Source: Streptococcus saliviloxodontae (lineage in GTDB: Bacteria; Bacillota; Bacilli; Lactobacillales; Streptococcaceae). From it: a stretch of DNA of 53,017 nucleotides. This document shows positions 1 to 8,632 of this stretch, piece by piece. The notes under the pieces are model-generated. The model was not told the origin of the DNA. It made no database searches and was given only the letters and a program-made list of their open reading frames with translations. The stretch is from the NCBI RefSeq assembly GCF_016908655.1, contig NZ_JAFBEI010000012.1:1-53017 (forward strand). Direction: 5' to 3'. The position numbers and the translations under genes are program-made. The number at the start of each line of letters is the position of its first letter. Positions within the stretch are counted from its first letter, which is position 1.

Positions 1-22
1 TTCTCATCGCTTTAAACATGCA

Positions 23-54
23 AAAAGAGAGAACCAATCTGATTCTCTCTCGCT
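23..54 (-). terminator. Terminator after ilvC
   Basis: An 8-bp stem (AGAGAGAA with TTCTCTCT) and a 9-nt loop are followed on the minus strand by a T-run. It lies about 120 nt past the ilvC stop, as expected for the end of the ilv operon. A second short hairpin (about 127-150) with no T-run lies between. Confidence 0.7.
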
Positions 55-176
55 GCTGATTATAAGTCAACCCACTACAGTTGACGAAGAGCCTAAGATG
101 CTAGATAACATCTTACGTTTTTAATCATTTTACTTTTACAGAAGTAAAATAGGGATAATCCTATTATTACGACTAA

Positions 177-1223
<1,047 letters not shown>

Positions 1224-1269
1224 TTATTTCTGCCTTTTTAGGCTATGTTTAACAAAGTTTGAAAGGATC

Positions 1270-1752
1270 TTAAGAGAAATCTCTTGAGAAACCTGTTGAG
1301 CCCGTACGGGCAATATTTTGAATACCGTAAGGCTTGATCACACGAAGTAGTGCCTCAATCTTATCAGCATCACCAGTTACCTGAATGGTAATGGATTTTG
1401 GAGCAACATCAACAACGCTAGCACGGAAAGGCTGAATAACAGCCAAAATTTCTGCACGCTTGCTTGTTGGTGCTGAAAGTTTAACCAAGATGACTTCACG
1501 CTCAAGATGAGGAATATCTGTGATATCACGAACTCTAACAACATCAATCAAACGATTCAGTTGTTTGATAATTTGTTCGACCTCTTCATACGAATCTACT
1601 TCGATAATAATCGTGATACGTGAAATATTTGGATCATCAGAAGCCCCTACCGAGATAGACTCGATATTAACCTGACGACGAGACAAGACTCCAGTGAAAC
1701 GATTTAGAACTCCAGTAGAGTTTTGGAGTTTAGCTGTCAACATTCTACGCAT
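1270..1752 (-). CDS. ilvN: Acetolactate synthase, small regulatory subunit
   Basis: Regulatory subunit of acetohydroxyacid synthase. It activates the IlvB catalytic subunit and gives valine feedback sensitivity. The 160-aa product has an N-terminal ACT domain (MLTAKLQNSTGVLNRFTGVL, residues 4-23) and the usual C-terminal domain (LVKLSAPTSKRAEI and the ITIQVTGDADKIEALL segment). Its start overlaps the end of ilvB by 8 nt, which indicates translational coupling and a 1:1 complex. An in-frame ATG at codon 4 is an alternative start; the upstream ATG is kept because a purine-rich GGGGTGAAG lies just before it. The gene is also called ilvH. Confidence 0.95.
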   Translation of the reverse strand: MRRMLTAKLQNSTGVLNRFTGVLSRRQVNIESISVGASDDPNISRITIIIEVDSYEEVEQIIKQLNRLIDVVRVRDITDIPHLEREVILVKLSAPTSKRAEILAVIQPFRASVVDVAPKSITIQVTGDADKIEALLRVIKPYGIQNIARTGSTGFSRDFS

Positions 1753-3448
1753 TAAACTTCACCCCTAACATTTCACTATTTGATCGACCTGTTGGTACCA
1801 TTGGATAAACATGTTCACGATTGGAGATGTTCAATTCAATCAACATTGGTCTATTCTCTGTAATCACCCTCAAATCCTCTTCCAAAGTATTTGGATCAGA
1901 GAACTGATAGTGAGCAATTCCGTAAGCTTCTGCCATCAATTGGAAATTAGGCTCTGCATCAAAAGTTGACTCACTACGATGTTCATCGTAGAAAGACTCT
2001 TGCCATTGACGAACCATTCCAAGGGAATGATTGTTGATCAAGACAACCTTAATTGGAACGCGGTAGCCATTTAGGATTGCTAACTCTTGGTTAGTCATCT
2101 GGAAACCACCATCACCGACAAAAAGAACAACCTCTTTATCTGGATTAGCTAACTTAGCTCCAACTGCTGCTGGAATACCAAATCCCATAGTTCCCAAACC
2201 ACCAGATGTAATCAACTGACGTTCATTCTTATAAGGATAGAACTGAGCTGCCCACATTTGGTGCTGACCGACGTCAGTAACGACAATAGCTTCACCTTTA
2301 GTAATCTTACCGATAGTCTCAATAGCGTGCTGAGGTTTGATAATGTCTGTACTAAAGTCGTAAGAAAGTGGTGCTTTTTCATTATTAGCTAGTACTTCCT
2401 CAGTCCACTTGTCGTGGCGTGTCTTAACGACTTCAGCATCTAACAAAATTTGCAGAGCTTCTTTAGCATCACCAACCACAGGGATTTCAGTCTTAACAAC
2501 CTTACCAATTTCAGCTGGGTCAATATCCACGTGAGCGACTTTAGCATGTTTCGCAAAGGTCTTTGGATTACCAGTCAAACGATCTGCGAAACGTGATCCA
2601 AAATTGATGATAAAGTCTGCATCTGTCAAAGCCATATTGGCAGCGTATGACCCATGCATACCACCCATACCTAGTGATAACTTATGACCAATAGGCATAA
2701 CACCCAAGCTCAACAAAGTAGAGACAACAGGAATGTTATAGCGCTCCGCAAAGGTAATCAACTCTTTGGAAGCTCCGGCATAGTTGACTCCCCCACCAGC
2801 TAAAACCAATGGTTTTTTCGATTTTTTCAACTGATCCAAAATCTTAGTCACTTGAAGAGCGTTAGGAACAACCGTAGGTTGGTAACCTGGCACATTCAAA
2901 CTAGGATCATAGATAGAAGAAACTTTCTTCTCAGTGATATCTTTTGGAATATCAATCACCACTGGACCAGGACGTCCTGTTGTGGCAATATGAATCGCTT
3001 CAGTAATAATGCGAGGAATATCTGCAGTCTCTCTCACTTGGTAGTTATATTTTGTTATCGGCATTGTAATACCGATAATATCAGCTTCTTGGAAGGCATC
3101 CTTACCAATACCCGCTGTTGCAACCTGACCTGTAAAGACTAGCATAGGAACACTATCACTCATTGCATCGGCGATTCCCGTGATAGCATTTGTCGCACCG
3201 GGACCACTTGTCACCAACGCAACACCAATCTCACCAGTTGATTTTGCAAAACCTTCTGCTTCATGGAGAGCACCTTGCTCATGACGAGCTAAGATATGCT
3301 TAATCTCATCATGTCTATAAATAGCATCGTAAAGTGGCAAGACAGCACCACCCGGATAACCAAAAATGGTAGAGACGCCTAAACTATGCAGTGTATCTAA
3401 AACCAAATCTGCACCTGACGTCGATTTCTTTAATTCAATTTTTTTCAC
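1745..3448 (-). CDS. ilvB: Acetolactate synthase, large catalytic subunit
   Basis: ThDP- and FAD-dependent acetohydroxyacid synthase, the first step of branched-chain amino acid synthesis (two pyruvate to acetolactate). The 567-aa product has the ThDP-enzyme layout: an N-terminal pyrimidine-binding domain (FGYPGGAVLPLYDAI, catalytic Glu in the ARHEQGALHEAEGFA segment), a central FAD-type domain, and a C-terminal pyrophosphate-binding domain with GDGGFQMTNQELAIL and its GDG...N metal motif. The start is GTG, preceded by AAAGGAGGT five nucleotides upstream. It is the first gene of the operon. A CodY-like box lies about 28 nt upstream of the start codon. Confidence 0.96.
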   Translation of the reverse strand: MKKIELKKSTSGADLVLDTLHSLGVSTIFGYPGGAVLPLYDAIYRHDEIKHILARHEQGALHEAEGFAKSTGEIGVALVTSGPGATNAITGIADAMSDSVPMLVFTGQVATAGIGKDAFQEADIIGITMPITKYNYQVRETADIPRIITEAIHIATTGRPGPVVIDIPKDITEKKVSSIYDPSLNVPGYQPTVVPNALQVTKILDQLKKSKKPLVLAGGGVNYAGASKELITFAERYNIPVVSTLLSLGVMPIGHKLSLGMGGMHGSYAANMALTDADFIINFGSRFADRLTGNPKTFAKHAKVAHVDIDPAEIGKVVKTEIPVVGDAKEALQILLDAEVVKTRHDKWTEEVLANNEKAPLSYDFSTDIIKPQHAIETIGKITKGEAIVVTDVGQHQMWAAQFYPYKNERQLITSGGLGTMGFGIPAAVGAKLANPDKEVVLFVGDGGFQMTNQELAILNGYRVPIKVVLINNHSLGMVRQWQESFYDEHRSESTFDAEPNFQLMAEAYGIAHYQFSDPNTLEEDLRVITENRPMLIELNISNREHVYPMVPTGRSNSEMLGVKFNA

Positions 3449-3475
3449 AAGGACCTCCTTTTCATGTATTTTTCA

Positions 3476-3490
3476 AATTTTCGAAAAATT
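3476..3490 (-). promoter_or_regulatory. CodY-box-like operator upstream of ilvB
   Basis: The 15-mer AATTTTCGAAAAATT matches the published CodY consensus AATTTTCWGAAAATT at 13 of 15 positions and sits just ahead of the ilvB ribosome-binding site. CodY represses ilv operons in Gram-positive bacteria when branched-chain amino acids are plentiful, so position and match agree. Binding itself is inferred. Confidence 0.65.
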
Positions 3491-3511
3491 CAAATAGCTT
3501 ATTACTATAAT

Positions 3512-3552
3512 AACACTTTAAAAATATAAAGCAAGTATATTTTTAAAGTGTT
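3512..3552. repeat. Perfect 17-bp inverted repeat in the ilvB upstream region
   Basis: AACACTTTAAAAATATA is followed after 7 nt (AAGCAAG) by its exact reverse complement. It lies 64-104 nt upstream of ilvB, where the ilv promoter is expected; a possible TTGCTT -35 element falls in the spacer, but no well-spaced -10 could be matched to it. It could be an operator, a leader hairpin or a terminator-like stem. The rest of 3449-3825 holds the CodY box and the fakA terminator; I see no T-box and no credible gene there. Confidence 0.7.
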
Positions 3553-3783
3553 TGCGCTTACATTTTGGATTATCTATCATTTCATGTCAGATTCCGATAA
3601 GAGTCTTCTCTATAAAATAAAAATACCTTTAGTCAAAGTTTAGGTCTAACAATAATCCAGTTCTCTACATTGATAATATAGCTGATTGTACTCACTTCCT
3701 CCTGTTACGATATCTCAAATATCTTACAACATCCATTAATCTGGTCTTAAACACCAAATAGTCTTGCAAGTCAGGCCTATACA

Positions 3784-3815
3784 CAAAAAAACACCCTAGC
3801 AAGGCAAGCTAAGGC
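3784..3815 (-). terminator. Terminator after fakA
   Basis: On the minus strand an imperfect stem (GCCTTAGC with GCTAGGGT, one bulge) is followed by seven T residues, immediately after the fakA stop codon. Confidence 0.6.
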
Positions 3816-3825
3816 GATTCATCTA

Positions 3826-5490
3826 CTACTCGACACTCATCAAGTATGGATAGACGGGTTGATCTCCTTGATGAACATCAACTTCTACATCTTCATAAGT
3901 TTCTTCTAAATATTCTGCTAGGCTTTCTGCCAATTCTTGGCTACCTTCCTCACCGACATAAATAGAGACAATCTCACTGTCTTCGTCGATCATTTTAGCA
4001 AAGGTTGCTTTCAAAGCCTCTTCCATATCTGGTGTTGACACAAGAATCTTACCATCAACCATACCAAGAATATCATTTTCGTGAATTTCAAGTCCATCAA
4101 TGGTTGTATCACGAACAGCAAGCGTTACACTTCCGCTGACAACATCACCTAAGATTGCCGTCATCGCTTCTATGTTCTCCTCTAAAGACTTACTTGGATC
4201 AAAAGCAAGAAGACTTGTAAACCCTTGCGGTACCGTACGAGTTTCGACAACAGCTGCATTAACTTCAACAACTTCTGCAGCTGATTGGGCTGCCATAAAG
4301 ATGTTTTTGTTATTTGGCAAAATGATAACATTCTTAGCATTGACAGTTTCAATAGCTTTGACAATATCTTCTGTCGATGGATTCATTGTCTGACCACCTG
4401 AAATCACATAGTCAACACCTTGTGATTGGAAGATTTCTGACAAGCCTTCTCCAGCAACAACAGCAATCAGAGCGAAATCTTTTGCTTCCTTAGCTGCTTC
4501 TTCAGCAGCTACTTTCTCAACCTGTGCCTCATGCTGTCCACGCATATTATCAACTTTGACTTTAACAAGTGAGCCATATTTCAGACCTTCTTGCATGACA
4601 AGACCTGGATCTTCTGTATGGACGTGAACCTTAACAATTTCATCGTCATTAACAACAAGAAGTGAATCTCCAAGCCCACTCAAGTATCCTTGAAATTCTT
4701 CATAGTTAAATTCTTTGACATAGGTAGGACCTTGTTTAAGGGCCACCATGATTTCTGTACAATAGCCAAATGTAATATCTTCTGTTGCCACATGACCAAC
4801 CACTGACTTGTGATGCTCTGCATTAATCATCTCAGACATATTAGCTGGTGTGGCTTTGAAGTCTTCAGAAGCGATATACTCACCTGTAAGAGCTGAAAGG
4901 AAGCCTTCATAGATAAAGACAAGACCTTGACCACCTGAATCAACAACGCCAACTTCCTTCAAAACTGGAAGCATATCTGGAGTTTTAGCAAGAGCTGCTT
5001 TTGCTCCATCGAGAGCTGCACGCATAACCTCAGTAGCATCATTTGTTTCTTCAGCTTTTTTAAGAGCAGCTGTTGCAGCACCACGTGAAACGGTTAAAAT
5101 CGTTCCCTCAACAGGCTTCATCACAGCTTTATAAGCTACCTCAACTCCAGATTGAAAAGCATTAGCAAGCGCCTTTCCATCAAGTTCTTCTAACTCTTTA
5201 ATGGATTGACCAAAACCACGGAACAATTGTGATGTAATAACACCTGAGTTACCACGAGCTCCCATCAAAAGACCTTTTGAAAGAATTTGACCAACTTCAC
5301 CAACGGTATTCGCAGGCTTGTCAGCAACCTCTTTTGCTCCATTGTCCATAGTCATTCCCATATTTGTCCCTGTATCACCATCTGGCACAGGAAAGACATT
5401 AAGCGAGTTTACATACTCAGCTTGTTTTCCAAGACGTGTCGCAGCTGCCTGCACCATCTCTTGGAATAAACTTGTTGTAATATTTGACAC
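3826..5490 (-). CDS. fakA: Fatty acid kinase, ATP-binding subunit (DAK2/YloV family)
   Basis: ATP-binding subunit of the FakAB system, which phosphorylates exogenous fatty acids bound to a DegV-family FakB protein. The 554-aa product has an N-terminal DAK2 (dihydroxyacetone-kinase L-type) domain with the metal/ATP motif PVPDGDTGTNMGMTM (residues about 32-46) and SKGLLMGARGNSGVI. A central FakA domain and a C-terminal DegV-like domain follow. The start is GTG, overlapping the TAG of the upstream Asp23-family gene by one base (TAGTG), so translation is coupled. A DegV/FakB candidate is encoded at 39222-40082. Older annotations call this family YloV or a DhaK-like kinase. Confidence 0.88.
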   Translation of the reverse strand: MSNITTSLFQEMVQAAATRLGKQAEYVNSLNVFPVPDGDTGTNMGMTMDNGAKEVADKPANTVGEVGQILSKGLLMGARGNSGVITSQLFRGFGQSIKELEELDGKALANAFQSGVEVAYKAVMKPVEGTILTVSRGAATAALKKAEETNDATEVMRAALDGAKAALAKTPDMLPVLKEVGVVDSGGQGLVFIYEGFLSALTGEYIASEDFKATPANMSEMINAEHHKSVVGHVATEDITFGYCTEIMVALKQGPTYVKEFNYEEFQGYLSGLGDSLLVVNDDEIVKVHVHTEDPGLVMQEGLKYGSLVKVKVDNMRGQHEAQVEKVAAEEAAKEAKDFALIAVVAGEGLSEIFQSQGVDYVISGGQTMNPSTEDIVKAIETVNAKNVIILPNNKNIFMAAQSAAEVVEVNAAVVETRTVPQGFTSLLAFDPSKSLEENIEAMTAILGDVVSGSVTLAVRDTTIDGLEIHENDILGMVDGKILVSTPDMEEALKATFAKMIDEDSEIVSIYVGEEGSQELAESLAEYLEETYEDVEVDVHQGDQPVYPYLMSVE

Positions 5491-5855
5491 TAATCTTCTC
5501 CCACAACTTTGATATTTTGCACGTAAACATTAACCATATCAGCAGTAATACCGAGTTGGCTCTCAAGGTTAAACTTAACGCGCTCTTGAATATTTTTAGA
5601 AACTTCACTGATTTTGACACCGTAAGACATAACTGTGTAGACATCTACAGAAATACCGGCTTCAGTTGATTTTACGACAACACCTTTTGCGTAGTTTTCT
5701 TTGCGCAAGAGGGCTTGGAAGTTATCCTTGATTGTACTTTTACTTGCCATACCTACAACGCCAAAAATTTCCGTTGCTGAACCTCCGACAACTGTTGCAA
5801 TAACGTCATCTGATAGTTCAATTTGACCATCTTTTGTATTAATTTTTACAGTCAT
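5490..5855 (-). CDS. Asp23/Gls24 family envelope stress protein (YloU-like)
   Basis: Small 121-aa protein of the Asp23/Gls24 (DUF322) family. It has the typical start MTVKINTKDGQIELSDDVIATV and the IFGVVGMASKS segment, followed by alternating strands and helices. In Gram-positive bacteria these proteins sit at the membrane and are tied to alkaline or envelope stress. The gene next to fakA is usually named yloU. It is coupled to fakA by a one-base overlap. The molecular role of this family is not established. Confidence 0.9.
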   Translation of the reverse strand: MTVKINTKDGQIELSDDVIATVVGGSATEIFGVVGMASKSTIKDNFQALLRKENYAKGVVVKSTEAGISVDVYTVMSYGVKISEVSKNIQERVKFNLESQLGITADMVNVYVQNIKVVGED

Positions 5856-5954
5856 AATTACTACCTCAAAAAGTTTTTATCAGTTTATTTTATCATATTC
5901 CTAGGCTCTTGTAAAAAATATAGAGGTATTTCTTTGAAACTTCAAATTTTAGAC

Positions 5955-5978
5955 AAAAAAAACAGCCCTGAGGCTGTC
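5955..5978 (-). terminator. Terminator after rpmB
   Basis: On the minus strand GACAGCC-TCA-GGGCTGT is followed by eight T residues, starting about 10 nt after the rpmB stop. It is a textbook intrinsic terminator. Confidence 0.88.
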
Positions 5979-5987
5979 GAGATAAAA

Positions 5988-6176
5988 TTAAACGCGTTCA
6001 ACTTTACCTGATTTAAGCGCACGAGCTGAAGCCCAAACTTTTTTAGGTTTACCATCGATAAGGACAGTAACTTTTTGAAGGTTTGGTTTAACTGCACGTT
6101 TTGTTTTGTTCATCGCGTGTGAACGGTTGTTTCCTGAAACAGTTTTACGACCTGTAAAGTAACATACTTTAGCCAT
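5988..6176 (-). CDS. rpmB: Ribosomal protein bL28
   Basis: Protein of the large ribosomal subunit, 62 aa, the normal length. It shows the family features [23 protein letters not shown], the [12 protein letters not shown] segment and the [13 protein letters not shown] end. It is a single-gene unit with its own promoter (6234-6262), a strong GGAGGAAAATA ribosome-binding site and its own terminator. One Cys remains (residue 5), and there is no full zinc-ribbon CxxC pair. Confidence 0.97.
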   Translation of the reverse strand: MAKVCYFTGRKTVSGNNRSHAMNKTKRAVKPNLQKVTVLIDGKPKKVWASARALKSGKVERV

Positions 6177-6233
6177 TATTATTTTCCTCCTACGTAGTAT
6201 TTTAACGGATGTGCTAGCACCACATACCTTAAA

Positions 6234-6262
6234 ATTATATCACAGGAAGGTATGAAGTGCAA
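6234..6262 (-). promoter_or_regulatory. Sigma-A promoter of rpmB
   Basis: On the minus strand TTGCAC and TATAAT are separated by 17 nt, about 60 nt upstream of the rpmB start. Confidence 0.8.
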
Positions 6263-6376
6263 GGAATTTTTCTGATTTATTTTAAACGATTCTCTTCTAA
6301 CCCTATCTACCCTTATACATATTAACATTATATCCCTATGTTAATATCATAAACAGTATCCGATCTTAAAGAAACT

Positions 6377-6404
6377 AAAAAGAACACCTCACGGTGTTCT
6401 TTTT
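6377..6404. terminator. Bidirectional terminator; original fba terminator, displaced
   Basis: A perfect 12-bp stem, AAAAAGAACACC with GGTGTTCTTTTT, has a 4-nt loop and T-runs on both sides. It lies 18 bp outside the left att copy. If the integrative element is removed in silode terms, it falls about 20 bp after the fba stop codon, so it is most simply the native fba terminator now 8 kb away from its gene. Confidence 0.8.
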
Positions 6405-6422
6405 AACTAATTAGCAAACTCT

Positions 6423-6443
6423 AATTAAGCTTTGTTTGCTGAA
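6423..6443. repeat. Attachment site attL (21-bp core)
   Basis: The 21-bp core contains TTAAGCTTTGTTTGCTGAA and is identical to 14458-14478. Outside it, TTAGCAAAC (6412-6420) is nearly an inverted copy of GTTTGCTGA in the core, giving the imperfect dyad usual for tyrosine recombinase crossover sites. Confidence 0.9.
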
Positions 6444-6560
6444 TAGGATATATAATAGGAAGATACTTCTATAATCTTGTTTAGCATTGGTATTAGTCTA
6501 AATTCAAAGCGTTTAAAATTAAATCGCTTGTACCTAAAATTCTGTATAATTCTACCGAAG

Positions 6561-6595
6561 TTGAGTATTTTATGAGTATTAAGCCTGATACTCAA
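6561..6595. repeat. Left arm-type repeat, putative integrase/excisionase binding site
   Basis: TTGAGTATTTTATGAGTATT (6561-6580) holds two TGAGTATT units 11 bp apart, and an inverted third unit ATACTCAA lies at 6588-6595. A 19/20 identical copy sits at the other end of the element (14376-14395). The rest of 6177-6667 contains the rpmB promoter, the displaced fba terminator, attL and the promoter of the first element gene. Confidence 0.7.
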
Positions 6596-6614
6596 TTGCT
6601 ATCTGTTCTGATAT

Positions 6615-6643
6615 TTGAATAATTTTAGGGTACATGATACAAT
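6615..6643 (+). promoter_or_regulatory. Promoter of the first element gene
   Basis: TTGAAT and TACAAT are separated by 17 nt. A strong AAAAGGAG ribosome-binding site and ATG 6668 follow shortly downstream. Confidence 0.7.
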
Positions 6644-6667
6644 GTTACAAAAAGGAGAAGTTTAATA

Positions 6668-7183
6668 ATGGAATTTCAAGTCAGAGTTTCTAGTGAATGT
6701 TTATTATATCTTACATTACTTGAAGAACTATACTCTAAGGATACCTCGGGAAATATCACTAGAGGACTAATAATAACTAGAGCATTTGAAGAATCTCAAG
6801 CAGTTACTAACTGGCTTGATATTTATGAAGATAAGCACTCTATACCACTTAATGATTTAGAGTACAAGCAAGGATATGGTACCAAGATAAAAGCTGAAAT
6901 TAGTGATTCTGTTAATAGAGCAATACGTGACCTGAAATTAGAACTTCCAAAATACCTACCTACCCGCTCAGTGACTATCGGTGTAACAGTAAGATTAATA
7001 TGCAAAGCTGCACTATTATTGAATATGAACGAGAAATACAAAATTAGTGCATCTAGGTCACTTGACGAAGAATTTCAAATTTTAGAAAAAGAGTTAAAAG
7101 AATTAGTTGCTCCAATAAATCACGAAAAACTAGAAAATATATTATTAAAATCTAAATATAATATCCAGTCGAATGTTAAATAG
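6668..7183 (+). CDS. Hypothetical protein, first gene of the element
   Basis: 171 aa, no family recognised. The protein is mostly helical, has no membrane segment and no signal peptide, and has a Lys/Glu-rich C-terminal half (EEFQILEKELKELVAP) that could form a coiled coil. A central stretch, KIKAEISDSVNRAIRDLKL, resembles the arrangement in small DNA-binding or relaxosome-accessory proteins, but this is only an impression. It has its own promoter and a terminator overlapping its stop codon, so it is a separate transcription unit from the rest of the element. This position next to attL is often taken by a regulator; here that is inference. Confidence 0.6.
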   Translation: MEFQVRVSSECLLYLTLLEELYSKDTSGNITRGLIITRAFEESQAVTNWLDIYEDKHSIPLNDLEYKQGYGTKIKAEISDSVNRAIRDLKLELPKYLPTRSVTIGVTVRLICKAALLLNMNEKYKISASRSLDEEFQILEKELKELVAPINHEKLENILLKSKYNIQSNVK

Positions 7184-7200
7184 CATTCGATTTTTTATTT
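7169..7200 (+). terminator. Terminator overlapping the stop of the first element gene
   Basis: TCGAATG pairs with CATTCGA around an 8-nt loop that contains the TAG stop, followed by a long T-rich run. Confidence 0.8.
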
Positions 7201-7226
7201 TATTTTTATTTTGTACACTAAAATCA

Positions 7227-7255
7227 TTTACAAAAGGAACTTTTCTTGTTATACT
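7227..7255 (+). promoter_or_regulatory. Main promoter of the element operon
   Basis: TTTACA and TATACT are separated by 17 nt. The expected transcript start is near 7262, ahead of ATG 7304. This shows that the longer reading frame open from 7211 cannot be the gene start. Confidence 0.75.
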
Positions 7256-7303
7256 ATCATTGTAAATAATTTTTCGGGTTTTGTACCCCAGAAAGAAACT
7301 TCT

Positions 7304-7765
7304 ATGAAATCTAATATTGCTATCGCAAAACAAGAAGCATTACGTCGCCTTCAACAAATGGAAGAGCGCTTTCAAGGAAAATTAAATCCTAACATTAGGA
7401 AATATTTTTCAGAAGATAGGCTCTACTACTCTTATTTAACTGCTGGAGGAATAATTGGCAGTATCGACACTATCTCATACAACCCTGAATATGAGAATGT
7501 AGTCAGGGAGTTTGAAGAAAGAAGAAACAAACTGGTTTATCACGTTATTGAAACTGGTAATTCACTTGCTTTACTTTACGTTAGCCTACCAACCTCTGAT
7601 TTAAATGGGGAAAAGCTATTGGGGGAATGGGAAGAAGAAATGCTTTCAGATGATAACTCGGTACTCGCTTACGTCCATAACTTTGTTGAACCTAGTTTTT
7701 CAGAAACAGGGTACATTACTATTGATACCTTCGCAGATAGCGGAGCACTAATTAGAATCGCTTAA
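7304..7765 (+). CDS. Hypothetical protein, first gene of main element operon
   Basis: 153 aa from ATG 7304, unrecognised. The N-terminus is helical and basic (IAIAKQEALRRLQQMEERFQ), followed by a mixed alpha/beta region (VVREFEERRNKLVYHVIETG, LALLYVSLPTSDL) and an acidic C-terminal half. No membrane segment. I chose this start because the promoter (7227-7255) lies downstream of the earlier in-frame ATG at 7211; the ribosome-binding site (AAGAAA) is weak. It ends 12 nt before the EEP gene and is probably co-transcribed with it and with the FtsK-like gene. Function unknown. Confidence 0.65.
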   Translation: MKSNIAIAKQEALRRLQQMEERFQGKLNPNIRKYFSEDRLYYSYLTAGGIIGSIDTISYNPEYENVVREFEERRNKLVYHVIETGNSLALLYVSLPTSDLNGEKLLGEWEEEMLSDDNSVLAYVHNFVEPSFSETGYITIDTFADSGALIRIA

Positions 7766-7777
7766 AGGAGAAAAATA

Positions 7778-8623
7778 ATGAGTTTTACAGTCTCTCAAAA
7801 ACAAGGTCTAACTATTGCAACTTTTAATATCCAAGGGAAAAAGGTGAATGATAAGCATAAATCTACCGACTTTCAAAATTATGCAGGTTATAATTTTGAA
7901 AAACTATCTTCTGAACTAAGAAAGATGAATATTAGACCCAATGTCATCTCTCTGACAGAAGTTCATATAGTTGACCTTCGAAAATTCAATCAGGATTTAT
8001 ATAAAGAAATCAATAAGGTTAATTATAAAATCTTTACACCTAAATCATGCACTCTTAATAAATCTTGTTATAAAACAAGTCTCGGAACCTGTATATTAGT
8101 TGAAGAAAACATTGCAAAGGATTTTTCTTTGTGTGATGCAAAAATTGTAAATAAAGTAATGTTTCATGGAAAGTCTTGTGATATCAGAGAATGTCGAATT
8201 AAAAGTAATGAATTAGAAGTGGTATCTCTATATGTTAAATCGGGGCTGTCAAAAAATGATAAACAGTCCAAGGAAACACTTACTCGTCTTACTAAAGAAA
8301 TGGACTCTAAATTAAGTTCTTCAAATAAAGTTGTATACCTCGGAGATTTTAATTTTAATCTGAATCATTTTGACTTTGCAGTTGATTTCTTAGATACTGT
8401 ACAAGATTTTAAAAACCTAGTCAAAGACTATGAACCTTGGTACTCTAAATACGAATTTTCTGATATTCAAAATTTATTTACTCATATTAGAAAGGATGGA
8501 AAGAAAGTTAAATTAGATTATATTATTTCTAACTTAAAGGTACAAGATTACTTTTCTTCACAAACTATACCTAATTTCTCTGACCACAAATTACTTGTAG
8601 TCCTCTTTAAAGATGAAAGATAG
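7778..8623 (+). CDS. Endonuclease/exonuclease/phosphatase (EEP) superfamily protein
   Basis: 281 aa with the ordered motifs of the DNase I-like EEP fold: TFNIQG (about residues 14-19, Asn), LTEVH (58-62, metal-binding Glu), YLGDFNFN (about 187-194, Asp/Asn), KLDYII (about 246-251) and FSDHKLL (about 266-272, catalytic Asp-His). All catalytic positions are present, so it should be active. The substrate cannot be read from sequence: members cut DNA or RNA, or remove phosphate from lipids or nucleotides. No signal peptide, so probably cytosolic. It has an AAAGGAG ribosome-binding site and lies 9 nt before the FtsK-like gene. The Lys-rich, AT-rich composition differs from core genes. Confidence 0.82.
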   Translation: MSFTVSQKQGLTIATFNIQGKKVNDKHKSTDFQNYAGYNFEKLSSELRKMNIRPNVISLTEVHIVDLRKFNQDLYKEINKVNYKIFTPKSCTLNKSCYKTSLGTCILVEENIAKDFSLCDAKIVNKVMFHGKSCDIRECRIKSNELEVVSLYVKSGLSKNDKQSKETLTRLTKEMDSKLSSSNKVVYLGDFNFNLNHFDFAVDFLDTVQDFKNLVKDYEPWYSKYEFSDIQNLFTHIRKDGKKVKLDYIISNLKVQDYFSSQTIPNFSDHKLLVVLFKDER

Positions 8624-8632
8624 GAGAGCAAT

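Noticed and set aside
3449..3825. T-box or riboswitch upstream of ilvB
   Set aside because: No T-box consensus or antiterminator pairing is visible; the CodY box and inverted repeat explain the region better.
7211..7303. Longer N-terminus for the gene at 7304
   Set aside because: A good promoter (7227-7255) lies inside this stretch, so it is not transcribed as coding sequence from it.
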